DNA of 64,000 nucleotides, taken from the NCBI RefSeq assembly GCF_000952155.1, contig NZ_JYON01000009.1, forward strand, positions 1 through 64,000. The letters run 5' to 3'. Positions 36,698 through 45,540 of the stretch are shown here, one piece after another. The position numbers were made by a program, and so were the translations under genes. The notes beneath the pieces were generated by a model. It searched no databases. It was not told the DNA's origin and worked only from the letters and a program-made list of their open reading frames with translations. This stretch comes from Aliterella atlantica CENA595 (GTDB taxonomy: Bacteria > Cyanobacteriota > Cyanobacteriia > Cyanobacteriales > Chroococcidiopsidaceae). How positions within the stretch are numbered: position 1 is the stretch's first letter; each line of letters begins with the position of its first letter.

Positions 36698-37101
36698 AGC
36701 TTCCCTACAGGCTCAGGCTCCCAAACCTCCCCATATCGTTCCCTAAGCGCCATCCAAGCCTCAACTTGCCCTGACTCATACTCCCCTGGCTTCCCCCACT
36801 GCAAAAACAGACTCAGCGCCGACTTTCCCTCCTTATCCAAAAGTCGAATCGCATAAGTAGTAAAATTCCCCCGCTTCGCCTCACCAGTTTCAAACTTCAC
36901 CTGCACAATTTCATCCATATTCAGATGAAACTCAAACCCCTCGGTATGCATATTTGCATACCTACCCTTGGGTAACTCGGCGTAAAAAAGCTTTTCAATC
37001 TTACCCCGCGCCTCCAAAACCGCAGCACTGCTAGTTACAATCAACCGCAGAGTAGAAAGCGCTTCACACTGTTCCAAAAATTCCTTTAAAGTAGCACTCA
37101 T
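36694..37101 (-). CDS. Conserved cyanobacterial protein, possibly HutX/ChuX-like
   Basis: The 135-residue protein contains LRLIVTSSAAVLEARGKIEKLF, NMHTEGFEFHLNMDEI and SLFLQWGKPGEYESGQVEAW. The HTEGFEFHLN segment resembles the strand of HutX/ChuX heme-utilisation proteins, and I recall similar cyanobacterial proteins annotated that way. The link to heme is uncertain, and no confirmed heme ligand can be read. It starts 3 bases after the phoH stop and overlaps the DUF6816 gene by four bases, so it belongs to one transcript with both. Confidence 0.65.
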   Translation of the reverse strand: MSATLKEFLEQCEALSTLRLIVTSSAAVLEARGKIEKLFYAELPKGRYANMHTEGFEFHLNMDEIVQVKFETGEAKRGNFTTYAIRLLDKEGKSALSLFLQWGKPGEYESGQVEAWMALRERYGEVWEPEPVGKL

Positions 37102-37104
37102 AAG

Positions 37105-38058
37105 TTAATGTTCGTATTGTTCGTAAGCCGCCACAATCCTCTGCACCAAGGGATGCCTCACCACATCTTTCTGTGAAAATTCACAAACAGCAATCCCTTC
37201 CACATTTTGCAATATCTTCAAAGCCACAGTTAAGCCCGACTGTTGGTTCAAAGGCAAATCGGTTTGAGTAATATCGCCAGTTACAACCATGCGCGATCGA
37301 AAACCCAAACGAGTCAGCACCATTTTCATTTGAGCGGGAGTAGTATTCTGCGCTTCATCGACAATTACAAAAGCATTATTAAGAGTACGACCTCGCATAT
37401 AAGCCAAAGGCGCTACCTCAATTACCCCGCGTTCCATTAAATTCGGAACTTTTTCAGGATCGATAAATTCATTAATAGCATCGTAGAGCGGACGCAGATA
37501 AGGATTTACCTTTTGCTGCAAGTCTCCAGGCAAAAAGCCAAGTTTTTCCCCTGCTTCCACCGCCGGACGAGTTAAAATTATCCGTTCGTACTGATTAGCA
37601 AGAAGCGCTTGCACAGCAACAACTACAGCCAAAAACGTTTTTCCAGTACCAGCAGGACCAGTACAAAAAATTAGGTCATTTTGATGCAGGGCGCGAATAT
37701 ACTGCCTTTGGCGAAAAGTTTTGGCGCGGACTTCTTCACCCTTGCGAGTTTTAGCCAAAACGTCCCGCTGCAAATCTTGGAGTTCGTCTTGACGCTGAGT
37801 ATCTAAAGCTTGTCTTGCTGTCAAAATATCTGTTTGAGTAATCGCTTTACCTTTGAGCCACAGATACTCAAGACTTTGCACCAATCGCCGACTCAAATCG
37901 ACTTGCTTATCCGTACCAGAAATATATAACTCTTGCCCGTGTAAAACTAGCGCCGCGCCTGTTTGCCGCGCTATAGTCTTGAGATTTTCTTCGCGTTCTC
38001 CCGACAAGGCGATCGCGCTTTCAATAGTCGGCAGTTGAATCGTCGACGCTTCTGCCAT
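37105..38058 (-). CDS. phoH: PhoH-like ATPase
   Basis: The 317-residue protein has Walker A GPAGTGKT, the sensor region RPAVEAGEKLGFLPGDLQQK, Walker B FVIVDEAQN and GDITQTDLP, the classical PhoH/PhoL order. About 100 N-terminal residues form a KH-like domain common in this family. PhoH-like proteins are RNA-linked ATPases thought to act in RNA or ribosome maturation. The gene lies in a cluster with rpsP and the KH protein KhpA, which fits. ATG at 38058 gives the usual length. Confidence 0.93.
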   Translation of the reverse strand: MAEASTIQLPTIESAIALSGEREENLKTIARQTGAALVLHGQELYISGTDKQVDLSRRLVQSLEYLWLKGKAITQTDILTARQALDTQRQDELQDLQRDVLAKTRKGEEVRAKTFRQRQYIRALHQNDLIFCTGPAGTGKTFLAVVVAVQALLANQYERIILTRPAVEAGEKLGFLPGDLQQKVNPYLRPLYDAINEFIDPEKVPNLMERGVIEVAPLAYMRGRTLNNAFVIVDEAQNTTPAQMKMVLTRLGFRSRMVVTGDITQTDLPLNQQSGLTVALKILQNVEGIAVCEFSQKDVVRHPLVQRIVAAYEQYEH

Positions 38059-38150
38059 AAAGTTTTTATCGATAGTTGGTTTAAGTATAGCGATCGCCTT
38101 GTCAAGAGCGGTTCTGACGGGGTAGAACCGACTCCTGAACTCGATCCTGC

Positions 38151-38531
38151 TTAGATGTCTCGTTCTGAATCACGAGAACGCAGCTTAAGAGTAGGTTTGG
38201 CTATCGGTTCGCGCTGTTGTTCTCTAGACCTTCTCGGCGGTTCAGCGCTTTGGGCTACCTCATCAAAGGAATTATTACTAGGCTGACTGCCATAAATGTC
38301 TAAATGTGCTGAATGACCAGAACAAGCAGCAGCAGCAGCTAGCACAGTCCTAATTGCTTGAATATTGCGTCCGCCGCGACCAAAAACTCGCCCTTTGTCT
38401 TCGCCTTCAAAGGCTACGCGAATCCACACTTTTGCTGCATTTGACGACGTTTCGCAATCAATGCTTAAATTGTCCGTAGATTCTAAAAATGGCTCGATGA
38501 GAAAGCGCACCAAGCCAGCATAATCAGTCAT
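38151..38531 (-). CDS. khpA: KH domain RNA-binding protein, KhpA-like
   Basis: The true protein is 126 residues from the ATG at 38531 (MTDYAGLVRFLIEPFL), the KhpA start; a longer frame to 38678 overlaps rpsP and adds unconserved residues. The KH domain has the GxxG loop as GRGGRNIQAIRTVL, and a basic, low-complexity tail of about 45 residues follows (RRSREQQREP). KhpA binds RNA, often with KhpB. It sits 28 bases after rpsP, the conserved rpsP-khpA order, and 92 bases before phoH. Confidence 0.92.
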   Translation of the reverse strand: MTDYAGLVRFLIEPFLESTDNLSIDCETSSNAAKVWIRVAFEGEDKGRVFGRGGRNIQAIRTVLAAAAACSGHSAHLDIYGSQPSNNSFDEVAQSAEPPRRSREQQREPIAKPTLKLRSRDSERDI

Positions 38532-38559
38532 TTTTGTTTTTGGGCGTTGATTTGCAATA

Positions 38560-38823
38560 TTACTCGGCGGCTGGTGTAGCACCGACTTGTTCAAAGACAT
38601 TAGCTTTACGTAGAATACTACGTACAGTGTCCGAGGGTTGAGCGCCTTGTTGGAGTCTACGCACAATTCCTGGAACATCTAGTTTGACTTCATCAGTTCT
38701 AGGATTATAGAATCCTAATTCTTCTAAAGGACGACCATCGCGGCGATCGCGGCTATTGATTGCTACTACCCGGTAACTTGCTTCGCGCTTTTTGCCGTAG
38801 CGCTTCAATCGCAGTTTGACCAT
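38560..38823 (-). CDS. rpsP: 30S ribosomal protein S16
   Basis: The 87-residue protein begins [19 protein letters not shown] and contains [15 protein letters not shown], both S16 signatures. It helps fold the 5' domain of 16S rRNA. Between ffh and this gene lies a C/T-rich tandem repeat (38893-38972), which on the transcript strand reads as a series of AAGGAGAT words. Length and sequence are normal. Confidence 0.97.
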   Translation of the reverse strand: MVKLRLKRYGKKREASYRVVAINSRDRRDGRPLEELGFYNPRTDEVKLDVPGIVRRLQQGAQPSDTVRSILRKANVFEQVGATPAAE

Positions 38824-38892
38824 GTTGAAAATTGATGCTCCTATTAAAGTTGTTCGCTTTATTGCTGAATTTACTATTCTATCACTATATAG

Positions 38893-38972
38893 ATCCCCCT
38901 AGCCCCCTCGTCTTCCTTATCTTCCTTGTCTCCTTGTCCTCCTTATCTCCTTATCTCCTTGTCTCCCCATCT
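38893..38972. repeat. Short tandem repeat between ffh and rpsP (CCTTGTCT/CCTTATCT units)
   Basis: About ten units of seven to eight bases such as TCTTCCTTA, TCTCCTTG and TCCTCCTTA follow one another. Read on the minus strand, which is the transcribed one, they give repeated AAGGAGAT/C words that each look like a ribosome binding site. The last unit ends at the ffh stop codon. This is the same family as 2585-2619. Confidence 0.8.
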
Positions 38973-40418
38973 CTACAGAGTACCGAAACCTTTTTTCTTC
39001 TTCTCTTTCTTTTTCTTCTTACTCCCAGGATCGTTATAGCCGCGCCAACCTGGTTGGGGACGATTGCCCGCAGCAGCCGGATTGCCCATACCTCCAAACA
39101 TTCCAGGCATTCCAGGAAAACCGCCTTGACCCATTTGTTGCATGAGACCGCGCATTTTTTGAAAGTCGCTGACCAACTTAGCAACATCGCTCTCTTTATA
39201 ACCAGAACCGCTAGCAATCCGCCGCCTGCGACTAGGCGAGCTTGCCAGGATATCGGGATCTTTGCGTTCCTGGGCTGTCATCGACTTGATCATGGCTTCG
39301 CAGCGTTTTAACTGGGTTTCTCCCTGTTTTAGCTGGTCGGCGTTGAGCTTATTCATGCCAGGAATCATTTTAATGATGCCGCCTAGCGATCCCATATTTT
39401 TTAGCAAGCGCAATTGCTTGAGAAAGTCAGTAAAATCAAATTTTGCTGACAGGATCTTCTCTTGCATCTGTTCGGCATCGGCAAGATCGATTTCCTCTTG
39501 GGCTTTTTCTACTAGCGTCAATACATCGCCCATGCCCAAAATCCGCGATGCCATCCGTTCGGGATAAAACGGTTGCAGGGCTTCTACTTTTTCGCCTACG
39601 CCAACAAATTTAATTGGTTGACCGGAAATTTGTCTTACTGATAGCGCTGCACCACCACGACTATCGCCGTCTAACTTAGTCAAAATTGCGCCTGTGATGC
39701 CAATTTCCTCGTGGAACGTGCGCGTCAAGTTTGCTGCCTCTTGACCTGTCATCGCATCTACAACTAACAGTGTTTCTTGCGGTTGCACTGCCTCTTTTAT
39801 CCGCGCTAGTTCGCCCATCATGTCGCGGTCAATTTGCAAGCGCCCAGCAGTATCGATAATTACGGTATCAACGCCCTCTGCTTTACCTTGTTCTACTCCA
39901 CGTCTGGCGATTTCTACGGGGTCTGCATCGCTACCCATTTCAAACACTGGAACTTGAATTTGCTTGCCCAAAGTTACTAACTGATCGATCGCTGCAGGAC
40001 GATAAACGTCTGTCGCTACTAACAAACAGTTGCGGTCTATTTTCTTTAGGTGCAATGCTAGCTTGGCGGTAGCGGTAGTTTTACCTGTTCCTTGCAGTCC
40101 AGCCATTAATACTACTGTCGGCGCTACTTCAGCTTGCGCTAGAGGAACGTTTGTGTCCCCCATTACTTCTACTAATTCGTCGTAAACAATTTTGATGAAC
40201 TGTTGATCTGGTCTTACTCCAGATATTACTTCTGCTCCTTGTGCCTTGGCTTCAACTCCAGCAATAAAATCTTTAACTACTTGCAAGTTAACATCTGCTT
40301 CCAAAAGAGCGCGGCGAACTTCCCGCAGTGCGTCTTGAATATTTGCTGGGGTGATTTTGTCTTGACCCCGCAATTTTTTCCATGCAGATTCTAAACGGTC
40401 AGCCAGTGCATCAAACAT
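38973..40418 (-). CDS. ffh: Signal recognition particle protein Ffh (SRP54)
   Basis: The 481-residue protein has the N domain and the SRP GTPase (G) domain with GLQGTGKTTATAKLA, DTAGR and TKLDGDSRGG. The methionine-rich M domain holds SRRRRIASGSG for RNA binding. The tail is rich in glycine and lysine and ends in a KKKKKEKKKKGFGTL stretch. With 4.5S-like RNA it targets membrane proteins to the translocon. It is the first gene of the ffh-rpsP-khpA-phoH cluster, with a spacer of about 150 bases to rpsP filled by tandem repeats. Confidence 0.98.
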   Translation of the reverse strand: MFDALADRLESAWKKLRGQDKITPANIQDALREVRRALLEADVNLQVVKDFIAGVEAKAQGAEVISGVRPDQQFIKIVYDELVEVMGDTNVPLAQAEVAPTVVLMAGLQGTGKTTATAKLALHLKKIDRNCLLVATDVYRPAAIDQLVTLGKQIQVPVFEMGSDADPVEIARRGVEQGKAEGVDTVIIDTAGRLQIDRDMMGELARIKEAVQPQETLLVVDAMTGQEAANLTRTFHEEIGITGAILTKLDGDSRGGAALSVRQISGQPIKFVGVGEKVEALQPFYPERMASRILGMGDVLTLVEKAQEEIDLADAEQMQEKILSAKFDFTDFLKQLRLLKNMGSLGGIIKMIPGMNKLNADQLKQGETQLKRCEAMIKSMTAQERKDPDILASSPSRRRRIASGSGYKESDVAKLVSDFQKMRGLMQQMGQGGFPGMPGMFGGMGNPAAAGNRPQPGWRGYNDPGSKKKKKEKKKKGFGTL

Positions 40419-40616
40419 AGTTCGTCTAATACGTTCATCAATAGGAATTATTCGGGTAGCAAACCCGCTATATACAGGTTAAGTCTTTTGTTTGTCTTAG
40501 TGGGGTATTCTTGGTAATTGTAAAGTTTTGTTAAGAACATCAATTTTGTAGTTTATGCTACAGAATTATCTGATATATTAAAAATATAGAAAAACAAAAA
40601 CACAGAGGAACCCAGT

Positions 40617-40811
40617 ATGTCTACTCAAGAACAAGCTCGTGCTTTGATGATGCGCCACGCTCACTTGATTAAAAACCGCGAACAATCAATGTTAAACCGT
40701 GTTGCAGCAGAAGTAGGTCTTGAAGGTACTGATTACTGGAATCACACTCAAGATAAAAATCAGTCTAGCTTCCGCCAAACTTCCAATCGCGATGGCGGTA
40801 CGTTTAGCTAG
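40617..40811 (+). CDS. Small conserved protein, unknown function
   Basis: A 64-residue hydrophilic protein, one helix (QEQARALMMRHAHLIKNREQSML) and a polar tail rich in asparagine and serine. AGAGGAACCC before the ATG at 40617 supplies a good ribosome binding site (AGAGGA), and a strong terminator ends the gene at 40878-40914. This neat single-gene transcript supports a real, probably well expressed product. I recognise no family with known function. Confidence 0.75.
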   Translation: MSTQEQARALMMRHAHLIKNREQSMLNRVAAEVGLEGTDYWNHTQDKNQSSFRQTSNRDGGTFS

Positions 40812-40877
40812 ATAGCGCTGATGGACAATAAATAATAGATGATTACATCAGTACAAAATTTCTGCAAACTCATAGTT

Positions 40878-40914
40878 AAAAAGCTTGTCACGACTAAATA
40901 GTGACAAGCTTTTT
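40878..40914 (+). terminator. Strong intrinsic terminator
   Basis: AAAAAGCTTGTCAC (40878-40891) pairs perfectly with GTGACAAGCTTTTT (40901-40914) around a 9-base loop, ending in five T. It follows the small plus-strand gene. The A-run on the other side means it can also work for minus-strand transcripts, namely the WD40 gene. Confidence 0.92.
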
Positions 40915-41006
40915 AGTTGGACGTGGTGGTATTGGTAACTTAGAGAGTAATAGGTTTTGCAGGCAAAGAAAAATTCTCAGCCTTTAACTTTTGCCCTTGT
41001 GCTTCC

Positions 41007-42059
41007 TTACTCTTGCCGCCAAATTCTTGCGGTTTTATCGCCTTTGTCGCTGCCGCTGACTATATACTCTCCATTGGGGCTAAAAGCGACAGAATTAACT
41101 ACGCCTGTATGTCCCTTGAATGTACGAATAAGTTCGCCTGTCTCAACATTCCACAAATCGATAGTTTTGTCTTCGCTACCGCTAGCCAAGGTTTTGCCTT
41201 GAGGATTGAAGGCAACTGAATTTACAAAATTTGTATGTCCCTCTAACGTCCGAATTGGCTTACCTGTAGCTACATCCCAAAACTTAATAGTTTTGTCGCC
41301 GCTACCAGTTGCTAAAGTTTTGCCATCAGGACTGAATGCGATCGCTCTTACTGGCGCAGCATGAGCGGTAATTGTATTGAGCAGCTTACCAGATTGCATA
41401 TCCCACAATCTTACGGTCTTATCTTTACCCGCACTAGCGATGATTTTGCTATCAGGGCTAACAGCACTAGCAAATACTCCCTCAACGTGTCCTTTTAAAG
41501 TATGAAGTAGCTGCCCGTTTTGGGGATTCCAAACTTTGATAACACCATTCCAACCGCTGCTAACTAACTCCTGTCCGTCTGGGCTAAAAGTTATAGCCCT
41601 AACATTTTTTTGATCTGCTTGAATTGTGCGAATGAGTTGCCCCGATTGCAGATTCCACAGTTTAACTACTTTATCTTTGCCGCTACTTGCTAGAGTTTGC
41701 CCATCTGGGCTGTAAGCAACCGATAAAACAGGCGCAGTATGTCCTTTAAGAGTACGCAAAGGTTGTCCTGTTTGAGCATTCCACAACATAACTGTATTGT
41801 CATCGCTAGCAGTTGCGAAGGTATTGCCATCGGGACTTGTAGCTACAAACCAAATGCCTTTACTATGACCGTTCAAACTTTGACTTTGGACATTTTCCCA
41901 ATTATTTCTAGCTTGGGTGCGAGCATCTTGCCATTGATAAAATCCGTATGTAGCAGTTGAAAGAGCTATGACGCTGAATATACCTATTGCTAGCGGTACT
42001 CTCGATTTGCGGCGAACTGGACTTGTAGCAGTGTTTTGTTGCGGTTTAGTATCTAGCAT
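41007..42059 (-). CDS. WD40 repeat protein with N-terminal membrane anchor
   Basis: The 350-residue protein starts with a cytoplasmic basic tail and one membrane helix (VPLALGIFSVIALSTATYGFYQW). Seven WD40 repeats follow, each with GH...VxSVAFSPDGxxLASGSxDKTxxxW, which should close a seven-bladed beta-propeller. Such propellers are binding platforms; the partner is not known. It stands 206 bases downstream of a kinase with its own seven WD40 repeats on the same strand, so both may belong to one signalling unit or derive from a duplication. Confidence 0.9.
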   Translation of the reverse strand: MLDTKPQQNTATSPVRRKSRVPLAIGIFSVIALSTATYGFYQWQDARTQARNNWENVQSQSLNGHSKGIWFVATSPDGNTFATASDDNTVMLWNAQTGQPLRTLKGHTAPVLSVAYSPDGQTLASSGKDKVVKLWNLQSGQLIRTIQADQKNVRAITFSPDGQELVSSGWNGVIKVWNPQNGQLLHTLKGHVEGVFASAVSPDSKIIASAGKDKTVRLWDMQSGKLLNTITAHAAPVRAIAFSPDGKTLATGSGDKTIKFWDVATGKPIRTLEGHTNFVNSVAFNPQGKTLASGSEDKTIDLWNVETGELIRTFKGHTGVVNSVAFSPNGEYIVSGSDKGDKTARIWRQE

Positions 42060-42265
42060 TTTTTCGCGCTACCTTGAATATTGAGGAAAAACTGTTATTA
42101 CTTGCTAACTCATTTTTTGAGTTTAGTTGCTACCAACTTTTAACGATTTGAATTACAGCAACAAATATATCAATGCCATCTTATGCTAAAGATTGCTTAC
42201 TTGCAGTAACGGGAGATAAACTTTTTTTAATTAAAATTATAAGCGATCGCCTATACAGTAAAGTA

Positions 42266-44221
42266 TTACATTTCCCGTTGCCAGATTTTAATTGTTTTAT
42301 CTTTACTGCTACTGACCAAAGTCTGCCCAGTAGGGTCGCTAACTAGCGATAAAACCCAGTCAGAATGTCCAGGCAAGCTTTGCAGCATTTTACCTGTATG
42401 TATATCCCAAATTTTGATTGTTTTATCAATACTTGCACTAACTAAATTTTGACCGTTAGCGCTGAAGGTAACGCTGACAATGCGATCGCTATGTCCTTTT
42501 AGCACCAGCAATTGTTTGCCTGTTTGCCAATCCCAAACTTTAATAGTTTTATCCCAACTAGCGCTGACAAGTTCTTTGCCGTTGGGGTTAAATAAGACAT
42601 CCCGAACAGCATTTGTATGTCCGTTGATTGTGCGGATAAGTTTGCCTGTAGGCAAGTGCCAAATCTTGATAGTTTTATCTTTGCTGCCTGTTGCTATAGT
42701 TTGTTCGTCAGGACTAAGGGCAACAGAGAAAATTCGACTAGAATGCGCCGCTTTAATCTCTCGCAACGCTCCGGTACGCAAATTCCAAATGTTAATCGTA
42801 CCATCTTCACAAGCGCTAACTAACGTTTGCCCGTCGCGCTTCATCGCAATCGACCATACAGGGCTATTATGTCCTTGGAGCGTACCAAATTGCTTGCCTG
42901 TCTGCAAATTCCATAACTTAACTGTTGTATCGCCGCTACCGCTAGCTAAGATGCGTCCATCTGCACTGATAGCTAGCGATCGCACTGTATCTTTATGTCC
43001 TAACAGGGTGTAAATTGGTTGTTGGCTATTTATCGCCCAAACTTTGATTGTATTGTCTTGACTGCCGCTCGCTAATATTTGACCGTTGGCGCTAATGGCA
43101 GTAGACCAAACGGGCTGAGAATGAGCCGATAAAGTTTTTGCTAGGAAAATTTTTGCGAAAGGACTGTGTCTATTAGTTGTGAATAGGGAATACTGTTTTT
43201 GTTCGGAAGCTGGTGCTGTGGGTTTGAGCAAGTAATAGCCGCCAGCGATCGCCGTTAAAACTAAAGCAACGCCTGCTACCATCGCGATCGCTACTTTTGA
43301 GTTATACAGTTGTCGGGAGTAGTTTTGTTTGGTAACAACTTTTGTAGGAATTGTGGCGATTTGGGGGATCTGCGGCTTGAGTAGTAGCTGCAAATCTTGT
43401 TTTACTTCTGTTGCTGACTGGTAGCGTTCTTTAAAATGGTAGCGCACCATTTTGCTAATAATTTCTGCTAGGCGCGGGCTGACTTCTCTGTAGTGCCGCC
43501 ACAAAATTTCGCCTGTGTTATTGTCTTCTAATAGCTGGGTAGGAGCTAGCCCTGTTAAGGCTTGAATGGCGATCGCTCCTAATGCATAAATATCGCTATT
43601 CGGGCGCGGTATGCCTCGTTCTTGTTCTGGTGGCGTATATCCTGGCGTACCAATGGCAATAGTTGCTGCTACACCGAAGGCAAATTTGGTCGAAGTTTTG
43701 CCTCCTTCTGTAATTACTTGAGTCCAAGCTTGCTTAACTGCGCCAAAGTCTATCAGCACTAATTTATTGTCATGTCTGCGCCTAATTAAGTTACTAGGCT
43801 TGATATCTCGATGGATTAGCCCGTGACTGTGGATATACTCCAAAATAGTCAATACTTCTTGCAAGAAGTAGATAACTTGGTGTTCGCTCCAAAGCTGTTC
43901 GGGGTTTAATTCATCTGTTAGCGGATAGCCTTCGATTAGCTCTTGAACTAGGTAATATTCTTGTTTTTCTTCAAAATGAGCTAATAATTGCGGTACGCGA
44001 TCGTATTTGCCTAACTTTTTTAGCGCTTCAGCTTCTCTATCTAGTAATTCGCTTAGACTTGGCAGCGAGATTGAGGATTGAGCAGAGTATTTGAGGTGTT
44101 TAACTACACACGTAGGGCTATCGGCAATAGCAATATCTTTGGCAAGATAGGTTTGACAGAAGCCCCCTGCACTGAGAATCCCGATGATCTGATAACGCCC
44201 TTGGAGTAACTTGCCTAGCAT
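42266..44221 (-). CDS. Serine/threonine protein kinase fused to WD40 repeats
   Basis: The 651-residue protein has a Hanks-type kinase domain (about 9-285): the start LLQGRYQIIGILSAGGF, the catalytic loop HRDIKPSNL, LIDFGAV and GTPGYTPPEQ. A membrane helix (VAIAMVAGVALVLTAIAGGYYLL) is followed by seven WD40 repeats (about 360-651). The propeller probably senses or binds a ligand on the far side of the membrane. Catalytic lysine, aspartates and the HRD motif are intact. Kinase-WD40 fusions are typical of cyanobacteria with complex signalling. Confidence 0.93.
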   Translation of the reverse strand: MLGKLLQGRYQIIGILSAGGFCQTYLAKDIAIADSPTCVVKHLKYSAQSSISLPSLSELLDREAEALKKLGKYDRVPQLLAHFEEKQEYYLVQELIEGYPLTDELNPEQLWSEHQVIYFLQEVLTILEYIHSHGLIHRDIKPSNLIRRRHDNKLVLIDFGAVKQAWTQVITEGGKTSTKFAFGVAATIAIGTPGYTPPEQERGIPRPNSDIYALGAIAIQALTGLAPTQLLEDNNTGEILWRHYREVSPRLAEIISKMVRYHFKERYQSATEVKQDLQLLLKPQIPQIATIPTKVVTKQNYSRQLYNSKVAIAMVAGVALVLTAIAGGYYLLKPTAPASEQKQYSLFTTNRHSPFAKIFLAKTLSAHSQPVWSTAISANGQILASGSQDNTIKVWAINSQQPIYTLLGHKDTVRSLAISADGRILASGSGDTTVKLWNLQTGKQFGTLQGHNSPVWSIAMKRDGQTLVSACEDGTINIWNLRTGALREIKAAHSSRIFSVALSPDEQTIATGSKDKTIKIWHLPTGKLIRTINGHTNAVRDVLFNPNGKELVSASWDKTIKVWDWQTGKQLLVLKGHSDRIVSVTFSANGQNLVSASIDKTIKIWDIHTGKMLQSLPGHSDWVLSLVSDPTGQTLVSSSKDKTIKIWQREM

Positions 44222-44369
44222 CGTGTCAATAACTGATGTAACACAGTGTACTTGTTATATGGTTATTTAGATATCTCTCCTCGGAAAGTTTTTATACCAA
44301 AGGGACTATTTTCCCTAGTTTCATTTTTTTCGATAAAGTCTAAGATCGCAAAGGAGTTAAAAAATCGAT

Positions 44370-45416
44370 ATGAAAGCACAAGTCTTTAGAGGCGTTAATC
44401 AGCTAAGTTACGAGGAATTGCCCGTACCGACATTAGCCAGCGATGAGGTATTAGTCAAGGTACAAGTAGTAGGCTTATGTCAGTCAGATATTAAAAAAAT
44501 TCTTTACCCGCTTTACGAACCACCACGTATATTTGGACACGAGACAGCAGGAGTTATTGCGGAAGTTGGCAATGAAGTTAGCAATTGGCAAGTAGGACAA
44601 AGAGTGGTTGTCATGCACCACATTCCTTGTATGCGTTGTAGTTACTGCCTTCATGACAATTTTTCTATGTGCGACGAGTATAAAAACATCTCGACAACGG
44701 CAGGTTTTAACCCTAGCGGTGGCGGTTTTGCTGAATATGTCAAAGTTCCAGGTCATATTGTTCGCAATGGTGGATTAATTGCGATTCCTGATGGAGTTAG
44801 TTTTGAGGAAGCTAGTTTTGTCGAACCTACTAACTGCTGTCTCAAGGCAGTGAAAAAGGCGCAGATTGCTCCTGGCGAAACTGTCCTAGTTACAGGCGCA
44901 GGTCCGATTGGCTTGATGTTTATTATGTTAATTAAGTATTTTGGTGGTAAAGCGATCGCTACCGATCTACTTCCTTCCCGGATTGAAAAAGCTTTGAGTG
45001 TTGGCGCCCAAGCAGCTTTTGATGCCCGCGATCCTAATTTACCAGCTTTGATTCAAGGAATGACTGGTGGAATGGGAGTCGATACTACTCTTTTGGCTGT
45101 TCCTAGCGATAAAGCTTTCTTTCAGGCATTAGATTGTACTCGTAAAGGTGGCAAAATCTTATTTTTTGCCGAGTTTCCTGATGAAGTAGAAATTGCCATT
45201 AATCCCAATGTTCTCTATCGGCGCGAAATCGATTTAATGGGTAGTTATAGTTCTTCCTACCGCTTGCAAAATCTAGCTGCTGATATTGTGTTCAACTCGC
45301 GTATAGATGTTAATGCTTTAATTAGCGATCGCTTTTCTCTCCAAGAGCTATCAATTGCGGTGGAACGGGCTACATCTCCGCAGCCAAATACCTACAAAAT
45401 TCTGATTTATCCTTAG
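44370..45416 (+). CDS. Zinc-dependent alcohol/polyol dehydrogenase (MDR family)
   Basis: The 348-residue medium-chain dehydrogenase has catalytic zinc ligands in GLCQSD and GHETAGV, a four-cysteine structural zinc site (CMRCSYCLHDNFSMCDEY) and the NAD-binding GAGPIGLMFI. This layout fits sorbitol, threonine or galactitol dehydrogenase-like enzymes acting on sugar alcohols or amino alcohols. The substrate cannot be set from sequence. GGAG at 44352-44355 precedes the ATG at 44370, and a terminator follows at 45436-45461. Confidence 0.9.
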   Translation: MKAQVFRGVNQLSYEELPVPTLASDEVLVKVQVVGLCQSDIKKILYPLYEPPRIFGHETAGVIAEVGNEVSNWQVGQRVVVMHHIPCMRCSYCLHDNFSMCDEYKNISTTAGFNPSGGGFAEYVKVPGHIVRNGGLIAIPDGVSFEEASFVEPTNCCLKAVKKAQIAPGETVLVTGAGPIGLMFIMLIKYFGGKAIATDLLPSRIEKALSVGAQAAFDARDPNLPALIQGMTGGMGVDTTLLAVPSDKAFFQALDCTRKGGKILFFAEFPDEVEIAINPNVLYRREIDLMGSYSSSYRLQNLAADIVFNSRIDVNALISDRFSLQELSIAVERATSPQPNTYKILIYP

Positions 45417-45435
45417 AAAACAGCTATTTGTTTCT

Positions 45436-45461
45436 ATCACTCTACCTTTAGAGTGATTTTT
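45436..45461 (+). terminator. Intrinsic terminator of the alcohol dehydrogenase gene
   Basis: ATCACTCT (45436-45443) pairs with AGAGTGAT (45450-45457) around ACCTTT, followed by a T-rich run. It starts 20 bases after the stop codon. Confidence 0.88.
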
Positions 45462-45497
45462 ATAAATTTTAATAAAATTACACACTTTCGATTTATT

Positions 45498-45522
45498 ATC
45501 TATCTGATGATAGATGTTTTTT
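45498..45522 (+). promoter_or_regulatory. Second hairpin with T-run just before the DUF2294 gene
   Basis: ATCTATC (45498-45504) pairs with GATAGAT (45509-45515) around TGAT, then G and six T. It ends 18 bases before the start codon at 45541. It has terminator form but lies in the leader of the next gene, so it could be a backup terminator or an attenuator. Confidence 0.5.
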
Positions 45523-45540
45523 AGAGAAACTGACTAATCT

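Noticed and set aside
38532..38678. N-terminal extension of the KH protein
   Set aside because: It lies across the rpsP 3' end in another frame, and the KhpA family begins at the later ATG.
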